Positions 1-11,492 of a DNA stretch of 64,000 bases are shown piece by piece. Under the pieces are notes generated by a model that had not been told where the DNA came from, ran no database searches, and was given only the letters and a program-made list of their open reading frames with translations. The first letter of the stretch is position 1; each line of letters begins with the position of its first letter. This DNA comes from Boesenbergia rotunda. Taxonomy: Eukaryota; Streptophyta; Magnoliopsida; Zingiberales; Zingiberaceae. A program made the position numbers and the translations under genes. The stretch lies in NCBI GenBank assembly GCA_024364735.1, contig JAGFNQ010007656.1, positions 1-64,000 on the forward strand, given 5' to 3'.

Positions 1-1457
1 GAGAGAAGTGTCCTAAGGCAATCGCCTTATGATTGTAATCATTTATTTTTAATAAATGAATATTCACTATTTGAGTATACATGATTATTTGATTAAGATC
101 TTAAGCTCATTTACTGAATGTCTGTAATACAATTCACAGCATGAGAGAATTTATGATGAATTCACAACTAGTGATTATCTCTACATGTGCAATTGTGAAG
201 TATTGAAATTGTCCCTAGTCGATGAATTGAAAAATACGGACACTATCAATTCTGTTGAGACTAGCATGGGTTATTCTCTAATCAGCTAATTCTCACTGGC
301 TGGTGACATGGAGATGTCCGGAGATAAACATGAATGCAAGTTAAGGGAACTAGTTCATTGGAATGACTGGCTGTAAAACTTCATATGGTAGTCTACATAT
401 AGATATGTCAGTGAAGTTCTTACTGCAGCTTAAGTGCGATGTTCCTTTGACTTGTGGTGTTCAAGTCATCTTGGTCATGGAGACTAATACTTTGACATCT
501 TAAGCATGCATCTCCAAGGAGGTGTGGACCCAGGATGATTGGGTATAAGCCGAAGTGCCCGAAGATGTTTGAACAACCTACAAAGGATTCACCACTCCTT
601 GCGAGGAGATGTATACCCGAGGCCTATCGTTGGATTGTTACTCGAAGCCTCTGGCCAGAGAATGACATGTTCAGAATATGAATCTCTTAAATACATGAGA
701 GTAATTAGAATCCATAGGATGAGGAAACGTTACATGGGCTAGGTGTGACGTAGTCAGCCTAGTGGGGACTGACACACATAGACCTTGTCCTGAACCAAGT
801 GGGTATAAGATGGTGAAGGGAATGGGGCATGATTCATTATAGCTGCTGAAGGGTTTCAGAATCATTTCTGAGGTCAACCGTTGATCTTTCAATTAATTGG
901 GGATCATGACGTACTACTAGGTGCCACTCATGATCGTTCTATAATTAATTAGTTAATTATGGACAGCCAACATAAATTGAAAGCCTATTTGGTCACACGC
1001 ATAACGAGTAATTCGAAGGATTTAAAACGAGTTGAGAATTGGATTCTCCAATCGAGATAGATTATTTTTGGTAAGTCCAAACAATAGTCAAAACTGAATT
1101 TATTTCAGACGCATCGGAAGCATAGAATGACTAAGTCTTTTAAAGACTTAATGGGTGAATTAAATAAGTTTAATTCATTAAGGGATTTGATCCAATTGGG
1201 GTTAGATGGGCTGGCCAAGGAAGGGGGCCTCCTCTCTTCTTGTCATGGTCGACCACCACCATAAGAGGATAAGGCTATTTTGGTTTGTTTTATAAAATAG
1301 ACCAAAGGTTGGTTTATTTTATAAAAGATTATATAAATTTTATATAAATTTTTATATAATGAACCATGAGTTGGTTTGTTTTATAAATTTTTATATAATG
1401 AACCAATGGTTGGTTTGTTTTATAAATTTTATATAATCATGCCAAAAGAAAGAGAGC

Positions 1458-1561
1458 CTTGATTATGGATTGATTGAAAAATTATTCCATAATCAAGAAG
1501 AAGAAGCTTGATCATGAGAGCCTTGATTATGGATTGATTGAGAAATTATTCCATAATCAAA
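1458..1561 (+). repeat. Duplicated hairpin just upstream of the LTR TATA box
   Basis: Two copies of an inverted repeat, TTGATTATGGA then TCCATAATCAA, each with a loop of about 17 bases. They are separated by an AAGAAGAAGCTTGATCATGAG-type spacer and lie 35 bases upstream of the TATA box. The same pair occurs in the 3' LTR at about 7622-7727. Confidence 0.8.
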
Positions 1562-1595
1562 GAGAGGTTTGCTTGGGAATTAAGAAACCTCTCCC

Positions 1596-1604
1596 TATAT
1601 AAAG
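1596..1604 (+). promoter_or_regulatory. TATA box of the Angela-like LTR
   Basis: TATATAAAG in a CT-rich context, between the hairpin pair and the transcribed part of the LTR. The matching box in the 3' LTR is at 7762-7770. Assigned by motif and position only. Confidence 0.7.
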
Positions 1605-2158
1605 GACCCAAGGGGTGCATGGAAGATGATCCATCCAAGAATTGCTTGGGCTCTCTCCTCTTCTTCTCTCCCTCTCTCTTGGTCGGCCATAGGCCTTCCT
1701 TCTTTCTTCTTGCCGTGAGCACAAGGAGAAGCATCAAGGCGACGAAGTTCTTCCTTGCGACGATCTTCCTCTTCGGCCAACCTTGGTGGTGAGTCTTTCG
1801 ATTTGATTACTCTCTCGGTTTTCGTCGTGTTCACGGAGAATCTAGTAGTTCTCGTGAACACGAAACTCGTGGCTTAGCGAAGTCATCCCGACGATACTCG
1901 GCGTGGATACGAATAGAGGCGGAGCTTCAAGGGACGCTAACGGTTGGATCTCGTCCCTTCTTCCAAGTTACGCAAGGTAATTCGTAGAGTAATTTCCTTT
2001 TCTGCAAAAATTTTATATTACGATTATGTGAACACATTGCATGCTTAGGATATGTGTTAGAATAATTTAGGAAATTATTCATGCTTTTGTTTCCGCTGCA
2101 TGTAATTATGTAACAATTACAATACGTGTCCGCGTCGGCATGCACCCGGTCCCAACAG

Positions 2159-2170
2159 TGGTATCAGAGC
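2159..2170 (+). other. Primer-binding site, initiator tRNA-Met
   Basis: TGGTATCAGAGC starts two bases after the LTR terminal CA. It is complementary to the 3' end of plant initiator tRNA-Met, the usual copia minus-strand primer. Confidence 0.9.
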
Positions 2171-4014
2171 CGGTTAGTGTTCGACATAATCATATAATTG
2201 TTTTGCGGAAAACTTTGTCATGATCTCAATTTTGGAAAATTTTTCAATTATGGAAACTTTCCAATTATGGTAAATTTTAGATTTAGGAATTTCAAAGTTT
2301 GGAAATCCTCATGAAATTTGGCAAACTTTTGAAATATCTCTGTTTCTGAAATTTTATGATAATTGTGAAAACTTTCCATTTTTGGAAACTTTCCAATTTT
2401 GGAAATTTCTTAATTTTGGAAATTTTCCAATTTTGGAAAGACGTAAGTTTTCTTTGTACCAGAAACTTACAATAATTCTGAAAACCTTTTAATTTTGGAA
2501 ACTTTCCATTTATGGAAAGCTCGTAATTTTGGGTACTTTCTTTTCATGAAAGTCTAGATATTTTATGGAAACATTAATTGACAATTAAATTCAAATTAGT
2601 TTTTAAATTATTAACAAAATTCTTTACTTTGGGGAGTGCCTCGGGGAGCCACCCAAATTAAAGTTAGTTGTTATAATTTAATTTCCTATTTTGAATATGA
2701 ATTGTTAAAATTGATTTGGGTAGGCCTCGGGGAGCCATCCAAATTATATTATTAACAAGTTCTTTAATTGACAAGTTTAATTTGGTTATGCCTTGGGGAG
2801 CAGGCCAAATTAGATTTACAATAAATTTCTTTTCTTTGGGGAGTGCCTCGGGGAGCCACCCAAAGTAAATAATTTGTTATAATTAATTATCCATAAATAA
2901 AATATGTGATCAAATCTTAAAAATTTTTGAGGTGATTCTCAAACGATAATTTGCTTATTTGATTTATGAGGTGATGCTCTTACATATTATTGTCTCCAAA
3001 ATTAATTAAGAAAATTGTTTCCTATAGAGTTTATTTCCTTAAATAAGATTTTCATGTAAATAATATGTGGTTGAATTAAGGGAATCTGTATCTTAATTTA
3101 ATAAATTTGATTTAGAGAAATCAAAGTCTTAAACATATTATTTCTGAAATTGATTATGACAATTTAGGAAATTATTTCCCAAAACAATTCCTTGAATAAA
3201 GTATGAAATTAGAATTAGGAAATCCGGTTCCTAATTCAATTAATGAGACTTGATAAATTAAGTCACATATATACTTTATTAAGGAAATCGTTAGAACATG
3301 ACATAATTATATGTCATGAATGTGCTTAAAAGGAAAAAGGATGAGACCCAAAACCCCTTACAAAATATTAAGGCCAACACCTTCCATTAATATGGTTAGA
3401 ACCGGAGTTTTGTTTCTCGTTTGGGTTGATGGACACATCCATGCCCGGCTTGAACCTCAACATGTTCAAACTATGGAATTAGTTTATGATTAATATAGTT
3501 GGAGTCAGAGGTAAATCCTTAGTTTTGGTTGTTGGACACATTCAAGCCTGACTAAACGGTTGAATGAGCTCCAACCATATTAAAACTATTTCTTGATTAA
3601 TGGGTCAGCCTTAAGCTTGGAGCATCGATTTGTTGTGCCACAGCCAAGGTCGATGTAAAGAGAGGTGCAGTTGGGTGCTATGTATATTGTTGCATACTTG
3701 TTAATGAGTTAACAACCTAATGATTTATGCAAACATTCAATTAGTTGATAGCATAATGTGATAGTTACATATGTATAATATGTAATCGGTATAATTATCT
3801 ACCTTCATAGCTAAGAATAACTTGATGGACTCTAGCCATGGTTGTTCTTATCTATGGTTGGATATCAACCTATTTGGAGATGTTCCTATGATCTCCTGAA
3901 TTGATAAAAAGGGTTATTCAATTCGAAAAATAAATAGGATTTAATTAATGTATATTGATGCATTCTTTATCATTCTTCTCACATAAGCTCAATTTGTATT
4001 TTTAGGATAATCAC
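2171..4014 (+). other. Leader between primer-binding site and gag
   Basis: No coding frame is seen in this 1.8 kb AT-rich stretch. From about 2230 to 2560 it holds many palindromic words of the GGAAACTTTCC or GGAAATTTTCC type. From 2624 to 2866 it holds four hairpins with a conserved GCCTCGGGGAGC-type core. From 2880 to 4000 are loosely repeated AT-rich segments. Long untranslated leaders are usual in this group and may carry packaging signals; that role is inferred. Confidence 0.6.
2624..2866 (+). repeat. Four leader hairpins with a conserved G-rich core
   Basis: Copies at about 2624-2664, 2713-2746, 2778-2812 and 2834-2865. Each has a core like GCCTCGGGGAGCC flanked by complementary arms. 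The arms differ yet stay paired: TAATTTGG with CCAAATTA in copy 3, CTTTGGG with CCCAAAG in copy 4, and TTTGGG with CCCAAA in copy 1. Confidence 0.75.
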
Positions 4015-4020
4015 TTGATC

Positions 4021-4713
4021 ATGTCTTCTCTGAATTTGCGTTCTATTTTGGACACCAATAAGCTGACTGGGCCAAACTTCATGGACTGGCTTCGAAACCT
4101 GAGGATAGTCCTCAAGGCAGAAAAGCTTGCTTATGTCCTTGAAGAACAACTTCCCAACCATCCTCCAGAAGATGCAACTCCAGACCAGTTAGTGGCCTAT
4201 CAGAAACATGTGGCCGATTCTGAACTTACGAGTTGCATCATGCTGGCCGCTATGGTACCTGAGCTGCAAAAGCAGGATGAGCATATGGATGCTCATACCA
4301 TCATCTTCCATCTTCATGAGCTGTTTGACGAGCAGGCGAGATCCGAAAGGTACGAGGTCTCCAGACTCCTCTTCACCTCTAAGATGCAGGAAGGCACTTC
4401 TGTCTCACAGTTTGTGAAGATGTTGGGGTACATTGAGCGACTAGGCATACTCGGATTTGCAATGGATCACGAACTAAGTGTTGACTTAATTCTGCATTAT
4501 TTGCCCAAGAGTTACTCACAATTTGTGATGAACTATCGGATGAACAAGTTGGAGACTACCATTCCAGAGTTGCTCAACCTGCTGAAGACTGTAGAGCCTT
4601 CTGTAAAGCAGGATCAGAAGACAGTACTGTTAGTTGGTTCCTCAAAGAAAGGCTCTAAGAGGAAGCCCAAAGAACAGAATAAGGGAAAGAAGAAAAAGGC
4701 CAAAAAAGACTGA
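4021..4713 (+). pseudogene. copia gag (capsid) region
   Basis: The first ATG at 4021 opens about 230 residues beginning MSSLNLRSILDTNKL. This is the copia gag start, with a conserved LTGPNFMDWLRNL segment, and the body reads as the UBN2-type capsid domain. The frame ends in a lysine-rich tail at 4713. The zinc knuckle (CHHCGKEGHWRRKC, about 4736-4777) follows in the +1-shifted frame, so one indel near 4705 has separated capsid from nucleocapsid. In an intact element these would be one polyprotein forming the virus-like particle. Gag itself contains no stop. Confidence 0.85.
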
Positions 4714-7345
4714 AAAGGCACCAAAAGGCACTTGCCATCACTGTGGCAAGGAGGGTCACTGGCGAAGAAAATGCAAGGTTTATCTTGAGTCTTTGAAGAA
4801 GAAGGCATTCGATGCCCCATCCTCTTCAGGTATCTTCGTTATTGAATGTCACTCTATTTCCTCGTCCACCTGGGTACTTGATACTGGGTGTAGCTCACAT
4901 ATATGTAATGACATACAGGGGCTAAGGAATAGAAGAAGACTCGTCAAGGGAGAAGTGAATTTGCGAGTTGGAAATGGAGCAAAGATTGCTACTGTTGCCA
5001 TCGGAACATATTTGCTAAAGCTCCTTACTGGACTTGTCTTAGAATTGGATAATTGTTATTTTGTTCCTTCGTTAATAAAGAACATTGTATATATTTCATG
5101 CTTGAATGAAAAGGGTTATCATTTAACTTTTAGTAACAATTGCTGTTACATAACTTTAAATGGTGTTCTTTATGGGACTGGAACTTTATACAATGGTATC
5201 TACATGTTAGATTTATCCGGTGACATTTTCAATATCGAAGTTAGCAACAAACGTGCTCGAATAGATAATCAAATAGACTCCTATACGTAGCATTGTCGTC
5301 TTGGCCATGTAAGTAAGAAACGCATGACCAAATTACACCGATGTGGAATTCTGGAATCATTTGAACCCGGTTCATTTGATATAGGCGAATCATGCTTAAA
5401 ATGCAAGATGACCAAATCACCCTTTTACGGAAAAGGTAAATCAGTGGGAGAATTGCTTGGTCTAATACATACTTATGTATGTGGACCAATGTCAACTCTT
5501 GCACAAGGAGGTTATAGCTACTTCATTACCATTATCGATGATCACTCACGATTCGGGTATGTGTTCTTAATGAAACACAAATCTGAAGCTTTTGAGAAAT
5601 TCAAAGAGTTCAGAAGTGAAGTAGAGAAACAGCTTGGCAAAAGTATTAAGATAGTTTGATCCGATCGGGGTGGTGAATACTTGAGTCAAGAGTTTCAAGA
5701 TTATCTTAGGGACAATGGGATATTGTCTCAATGGACTCCGCCATATACACCACAACATAATGGTGTATCTGAGAGGCGTAACCGAACCTTGATGGACATG
5801 GTTAGATCTATGATGAATCATGCAACTCTTCCAAAATCCTTTTGGGGCTATTCGCTTAAGACAACTGTTTACTTACTAAACAGAGTCTCGACTAAGGTAG
5901 TCTCTACTACTCCATATGAGACGTGGAATACTAAGAAACCTCATTTAACTCACCTTAAAATATGGGGTTGTCCTGCTTATGTAAAGCGGACTGTATCAGA
6001 CAAATTGGATGCTAAGTCTGATAAATGTCTATTTATTGGATACCCTAAGGAAACGAAGGGTTACCAATTCTATCATCCCTTGGAACAAAAGGTGTTTGTT
6101 TCAAGGCATGCTGTATTTCTGGAAAAAGAATTTCTTTTACAAGAAAACAGTGGGAGTAGCATTGAACTTTAAGAAGTTCAAGAAACTCCAATAGACATTA
6201 TAGAGACACCTAGTCTAGACCCACAACCAATAACTCATAATGATGAGCTATCAGTTGAACCTAAAACAACACCACTTCTTCGTAGGTCTGATAGGATACA
6301 CAATATTCCAGAGAGATATGGATTTCTCATAAGTGAATTGAACGATAACGAACCTATCAGTTATGAAGAAGTTCTGATAAATTCAGAAAGGGATAAATGG
6401 CTTGAAGCCATGAAGTCAGAAATGGATTCCATGTACGAAAATCAAGTATGGGACTTGGTTAACCCGCCTGAAGGGATTAAGCCCATAGGGTGCAAGTGGG
6501 GTTTCAAGAAGAAAACTGACATGGAAGGTAATGTTGTTACCTTTAAGGCTAGATTAGTGGCAAAAGGATATCGTCAGAAACAAGGAATTGATTATGATGA
6601 AACCTATTCGCCAGTAGCTATGCTCAAATCCATTCGGATGCTCCTGGCCATAGCAGCTCATTATGATTATGAGATATGGCAAATGGATGTGAAAACAGCT
6701 TTCCTTAATGGAAACCTGCTTGAGGATGTATATATGATACAACCTGAAGGTTTCACATCGGTTAATAAAACCAAAGTATGCAAGCTTCGACGATCCATAT
6801 ATGGACTAAAGCAAGCATCCAGGAGCTGGAACATCCGTTTTGATGAGACAATTAAAGAGTTTGATTTCTCACAAAATCCTGACGAACCTTGTGTATACAA
6901 GAAGGTTAGTGGGAGTGCAGTCGTATTCCTAGTGTTATATGTCGATGACATTTTACTTATAGGAAACGATATATCAGTCTTACAGTCAGTTAAAATTTGG
7001 TTGTCCAAAACTTTCTCCATGAAAGACCTGGGAAAAGAAACATATATCCGTGAGATTAGAATCTATAGAGATAGATCAAAATGGTTGCTTGGTCTTTCGC
7101 AGCCTACATATATAGACCGAGTGCTAGAAAGGTTTAGCATGTCGGAATCCAAGAAAGGTTACCTTCCTATCAGGCATGGGATCAACCTTTCAAAGTCTAT
7201 ATGTCCGCGCATAGAAGACGAGAGGATTTGCATGAATAAGATTCCTTATGCATCTGCGATAGAATCTATCATGTATGCTATGTTATGTACTAGGCCCGAT
7301 GTATCATATGCTCTGAGCGTCACATGCAGATACCAGTCTGATCCA
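4700..7345 (+). pseudogene. copia pol: zinc knuckle, protease, integrase, reverse transcriptase
   Basis: A single frame carries the CCHC knuckle, an aspartic protease with an intact DTG (4880-4888), the integrase HHCC finger (about 5291-5410), the integrase core acidic residues (DDHSR near 5536, SDRGGEY near 5660, NGVSERRNRT near 5759) and a reverse transcriptase with YVDD at 6938-6949. Three in-frame stops break it: TAG at 5288 (probably from TGG), TGA at 5657 (CGA to TGA, a CpG-type change) and TAA at 6170. The frame runs to YQSDP and then switches abruptly into LTR sequence at 7343-7351, so the RNase H domain is absent. Confidence 0.9.
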
Positions 7346-8325
7346 AGGAAGAGGGCCTCCTCTCTTCTTGTCATGGCCGGCCACCACTATAAGAGGATAA
7401 GACTATTTTGGTTTGTTTTATAAAATAGACCAAAGGTTGGTTTATTTTATAAAAGGTTATATAAATTTTATATAAATTTTTATATAATTAACCATGAGTT
7501 GGTTTGTTTAATAAAATTTATATAATGAACCAATGGTTGGTTTGTTTTATAAATTTTTATATAATGAACCAATGGTTGGTTTGTTTTATAAATTTTATAT
7601 AATCATGGCAAAAGAAAGAGAGCTTTGATTATGGATTGATTGAGAAATTATTCCATAATCAAGAAGAAGAAGCTTGATCATGAAAGCTTTGATTATAGAT
7701 TGATTGAGAAATTATTCCATAATCAAGGAGAGGTTTGCTTGGGAATTAAGAAACCTCTCCCTATATAAAGGACCCAAGGGGTGCCATGGAAGATGATCCA
7801 TCCAAGAATTGCTTGGGCTCTCTCCTCTTCTTCTCTCCCTCTCTCTTGGCCGGCCATAGGCCTTCCTTCTTTCTTCTTGCCGTGAGCACAAGGAGAAGCA
7901 TCAAGGCGACGAAGTTCTTTCTTGCGACGATCTTCCTCTTCGGCCAACCTTGGTGGTGAGTCTTTCGATTTGATTACTCTCTCGGTTTTCGTCGTGTTCA
8001 CGGAGAATCTAGTAGTTCTCGTGAACATGAAACTCGTGGCTTAGCGAAGTCATCCCGACGATACTCGGCGTGGATACGAATAGAGGCAGAGCTTTCAAGG
8101 GACGCTAACGGTTGGATCTCGTCCCTTCTTCCAAGTTACGCAAGGTAATTCGTAGAGTAATTTCATTTTCTGCAAAAATTTTATATTACGATTATGTGAA
8201 CACATTGCATGCTTAGGATATGTGTTAGAATAATTTAGGAAATTATTCATGCTTTTGTTTCCGCTGCATGTAATTATGTAACAATTACAATACGTGTCCG
8301 CGTCAGCATGCATCCGGTCCCAACA
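7343..8325 (+). repeat. Truncated 3' LTR of the Angela-like element
   Basis: It matches 1214-2157 closely, including the hairpin pair, TATA box (7762-7770) and the terminal CCCAACA. It is 39 bases longer because one AT-rich GAACCAATGGTTGG unit is present once more. The first ~1.2 kb of the LTR and the polypurine tract are missing. The junction lies in CCAAGGAAG, which is also present at 1214-1222. Confidence 0.85.
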
Positions 8326-9567
8326 ATGAGAACTCTACTCAAGCTCAAATAGTGGAAGAGTCCAAAGAAATAAGCTCAATGGTCTAAGATGATCAAGAAG
8401 AAAAAGAGTTGACAACTTGACCAAGTGAAAGATCATCAAGAGAAGAAGAAGTGGTATCAACTTCAAGGATTGAGGGGGAGGAGAGACCTACTTCAATACC
8501 GGAGCAAGAAGAAGCTCCTACCTCCACCAAAGCCAAATCAAAAGAGCACATCATATGCTTTGGACGCAACAAGAAGGGGCACTACAAGGGTAAGTGTCCA
8601 CAAGGATAAAAGGAGGCAAACCCTAAACCTAAGTCCATTCATTTAAAATCTAATGTGGGTTGTAGGGAAAAGAAAGAAAAGAAGCACATTAGGTGCTACA
8701 CATGTGGGGAGCTAGGGCATTACCACACCTAATGTCCAAGAAAAGGAGAGCTCAAGAAAATGGAGCATTTAAGAATATGGGAAAAAGCAAAAAAAGAGAG
8801 GCTCACGTCAAGGGGGAGCTACAAGGGTAAAGGAGGTAATCTCTAACTTTACTTATGCTTCAAATGGTTTTATGAATGCTAGAAATAATCATGATTGCTT
8901 ACCTAGGCATAATTTTGGTTTCAAGTATCATGATAATAATAAAAATAACTTTGCGTGCCAAAATGCTAATGATTCCATGTTTCACGATAAACATAGGACT
9001 TTTAGACCTAAGGACCAAGGCATTAACCCTAAAAAAAGGAGACACATGCCTAGAAAAATGGGTAGATCTAGGAATGATCAAAATGGACATAGTAATACTA
9101 AGGTTAGGAATTTAGAGAAGGAAAATCAAGTTTTAAGAGCAAAACTTAATAAATTAGAAAAGAACCTAGATAGACTCATTAGAGGATCCAAGGGATTAAG
9201 TGTGATACCGAAGGATCAACACATTAGAAATGATAGGCCGGGTCTAGGATATCACCCTAGAAGGTCAAATGATAGTAAAAAGTCATATTCAAGGATACCC
9301 TATGATTATGATAAAGAGAAGGTCAAAAATGGTAAGGAAAAGCCATCTCAAAAGAAAAAGGAGGATTTGACCAATAATAAGGTATATAGGGTTAAGAGAG
9401 TTATAGTAGAAGGCCAAGAAGCACCGGAGGAATACCGGTGTGGCCTTGCAATTGTAAATGAGTCATCTAGGGAAGTGATTAGGGCTAGGAGCTCAAGGGA
9501 GAGCTCTAGGAGTCACAATGGGATCCATGATCAATGGATCTCAGGAGGATTTCTACTAGGAGATTAG
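8326..9567 (+). pseudogene. SIRE-type copia gag remnant, C-terminal half
   Basis: Two degenerate zinc knuckles are readable. In the first (about 8557-8600) the second cysteine is arginine (CFGRNKKGHYKGKC), and a stop follows. The second (about 8690-8735, CYTCGELGHYHT then a stop, then CP) is interrupted. The open stretch 8872-9567 continues as a lysine- and asparagine-rich region with a short coiled coil (LEKENQVLRAKLNKLEKN) and GLGYHP, typical of the tail of SIRE-lineage gag. The capsid part and all of pol are missing. I infer a decayed fragment rather than an expressed gene. Confidence 0.65.
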
Positions 9568-9989
9568 ATGGACTATGGAGTGTGCCAAAGGGTTGGAAGA
9601 CTAAGATAAGTCTTAATCCTATGAAATTGGTACACTAAAAGGAGATTTATGGAGAAAAAGGTGAGAATGGGATTATATGTGGTAGAAATTGGTGTTTAAT
9701 GTGTGAATGCTATATAATTCAGTGCTAGGAATGTATTATGATTAAGTATGGGAAGATAGATCAAGGAAAGGTCAAAACTAGAACTTTTGGATATGTTTCA
9801 ATGACACAATTTAGGTAGTGTTGAATTTCATGCCAATCTCAGGATCTGGAGTAGATTTATTTGAAAACGTATTTTTCCCAAGTAGACATAGGTTCCACAA
9901 ATCTCTCCACAAAATTTCAAAATTTTTAGAGATTTGTGGAATTAGTTATGCATTTCTGAAATTAGGGCTGGGAACATGAAATCAGAGTA
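9568..9989. other. No gene seen; probable retrotransposon non-coding sequence
   Basis: AT-rich sequence without a coding frame, between the SIRE-type gag remnant and the CAGTCGACTG array. I see no terminal repeats or target-site duplications that would bound it. Confidence 0.4.
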
Positions 9990-10134
9990 CCAGTCGACTG
10001 GTTCAGTACCAGTCGACTGGTTTAGTACCTGTCGACTGGTCCAGTATAAATCGGAAAATAGGATTTCAAAATTTCCAGTCGACTGCCCTTGGGGCAGTCG
10101 ACTGATCTTTCTAGTCGGTTTCGCAGTCGACTGG
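9990..10134 (+). repeat. CAGTCGACTG palindrome array upstream of a TATA-like box
   Basis: CCAGTCGACTGG at 9990-10001, then further copies or close variants. One is a double-palindrome hairpin in which CAGTCGACTG and its repeat flank CCCTTGGGG. The array ends about 10 bases before TTTAAATAAG (10145-10154). The same word array stands upstream of a TATA box in the LTRs at 11405-11984 and 54876-55840. Confidence 0.8.
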
Positions 10135-10144
10135 TAAGCGTGGT

Positions 10145-10154
10145 TTTAAATAAG
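10145..10154 (+). promoter_or_regulatory. Probable TATA-like element
   Basis: TTTAAATAAG directly follows the palindrome array and is followed by a CT-rich leader. The same arrangement occurs in the SIRE-type LTRs of this window. The stretch 10155-10556 has no coding frame and may hold the leader and an intron (GT-rich start near 10370). Confidence 0.4.
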
Positions 10155-10556
10155 AAAGAGCCACGCGGGGGTGGCAAAACCTAGGGTTTTGTGTGCCACC
10201 CCCTGCGATATTTCTTCTTCCCCGACCTCCTCCTTGCATTCTAAGGCCCTCCCAAGCCTTAAAACCCACTTCTCTAGGCTCCTCCCACCCTAGATCCGAA
10301 TCTAGGGTTAGTAAAACTTCTCCTTTCAAGTTGATCTTCATCAAGTCTCATCATGAAGCGATTGGGAAAACGGTAATACTTTGTATAGTTTGATTTTTCC
10401 CATTTAAGTCATGATTTGAAACTAATTTGGCCTATGTTGCTTGTTTCCCCTTGTTTTCTCTTGTTATGGGATGGTGTGGGTACATGCATTGATATGTCAC
10501 ATGTTAGGGTTGCACATAAAAGGTCAAGAGGTGCCGGGTTGTCGCAACAAGGTTAA

Positions 10557-11492
10557 GTAGACCAGGATGCGCCTCGATTCCAATTCGAGGAGTGCCGGAG
10601 GAGGTTCGCCGATAATGAGTTTGTATTGATGAACTGTAGATACCTTAATAGGTCATATTTTCGAGAGAACATCCCTCAAATTACGGAAATGATTACTTAT
10701 TTTGGGATAGAGCGGTTGGTGTACTGTCAACATGACGTCCATCTAGACATGTGTAAAGAGTTCTATACAAATCTCACATGCATCAATCCCGATAATGAAC
10801 TCTGTGAGTCTATGGTGGCAGGAGTCACCATCCCCTTCTCACCCACAGTTTTAGGTGCATTTTTGGAGTGTAGGGTGTCCAACCATGCATTCACGTATTT
10901 CTGAAAAGTTGTTGAGCCCTTTACTTTCCCTAATGTCACTATCGATCAAATTCACATGCATTATTTTGCAAGACATAGGTGTATTACAAGGCGTACTTTT
11001 GACGCTAAGATCATGAGTCCATTTAGCAATGTCTTGTATAAAATTATCGTAGAGTGCATATTACCCATTGTTACCAAGGGACGGGCTAGGATTCGACTGC
11101 CGCACTTGGTAATGATGTACGCCTTAGAGAGGAGGTTAGACATCGACATCACTCTGCATGTTTTTACATCTATTGTTCACTTTTCCTAGAGTGTGAATGG
11201 GAAGATCTACATGCCCTTCTACCATGTCCTGACCGAGTTCTTTGAGTCTAGGGGTATACGGACAACTAGTGGTCAGGTACGTCACTTATCCAAGGACTAT
11301 GATCAAAATGGCACACGCCAGTTGTCCTTGGCAGGGATCGAGTGCAAGCAGGGGGAGATAGTTTGGAGGCAGCGTTTTGAGTCCTCCAGTTCTGCGCCAT
11401 TATCTACCAGGGGTCGGGACGGGAGCCGAAGACGAAGAGGGCATGAAGGCAACAGATCGAGACTGCTGATTGAAGAGTCAACCAGGTCGTGA
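10557..11492 (+). pseudogene. Putative plant transposon protein domain gene, two in-frame stops
   Basis: One frame runs from 10557 to 11492, broken only by a TGA at about 10902 and a TAG at about 11187. The reading (RRFADNEFVLMNCRYLNRSYF..., then FYTNL..., a VAGVTIPFSPTVL block and an LPHLVMMYALERR block) resembles the plant domain annotated as putative plant transposon protein, which is often found inside retrotransposons. Its biochemical role is not established. The C-terminus is arginine-rich and runs into LTR-like sequence from about 11405. The start is unclear: the upstream in-frame stop is at 10554-10556, so the first coding exon may lie further upstream or be lost. Confidence 0.55.

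Larger units (their letters stand above)
1..2157 (+). repeat. 5' LTR of the Angela-like element
   Basis: The LTR ends CCCAACA at 2157, one base before the primer-binding site. Its second half (from 1214) is repeated at 7343-8325. It contains AT-rich repeats with a GAACCAATGGTTGG core (about 1300-1440), a duplicated hairpin (1458-1561) and a TATA box (TATATAAAG, 1596-1604). Small ORFs in it are chance readings of LTR sequence. Confidence 0.85.
1..8325 (+). mobile_element. Angela/Tork-like Ty1/copia retrotransposon, decayed
   Basis: Order seen: long LTR (1-2157), tRNA-Met primer-binding site (2159-2170), 1.85 kb leader, gag (4021-4713), protease, integrase and reverse transcriptase in one frame (to about 7345), then a partial LTR copy ending CCCAACA at 8325. 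The 5' LTR probably begins only a few bases before the window: the first bases look like the start of a copia LTR lacking its TGTT, so no target-site duplication can be checked. RNase H, the polypurine tract and the first ~1.2 kb of the 3' LTR are missing. Pol motifs and the long LTR suggest the Angela/Tork group. Three in-frame stops and one frame change make it non-functional. Confidence 0.9.

Noticed and set aside
2159..2170. tRNA gene fragment
   Set aside because: It is the primer-binding site, complementary to the tRNA 3' end, not a tRNA gene.
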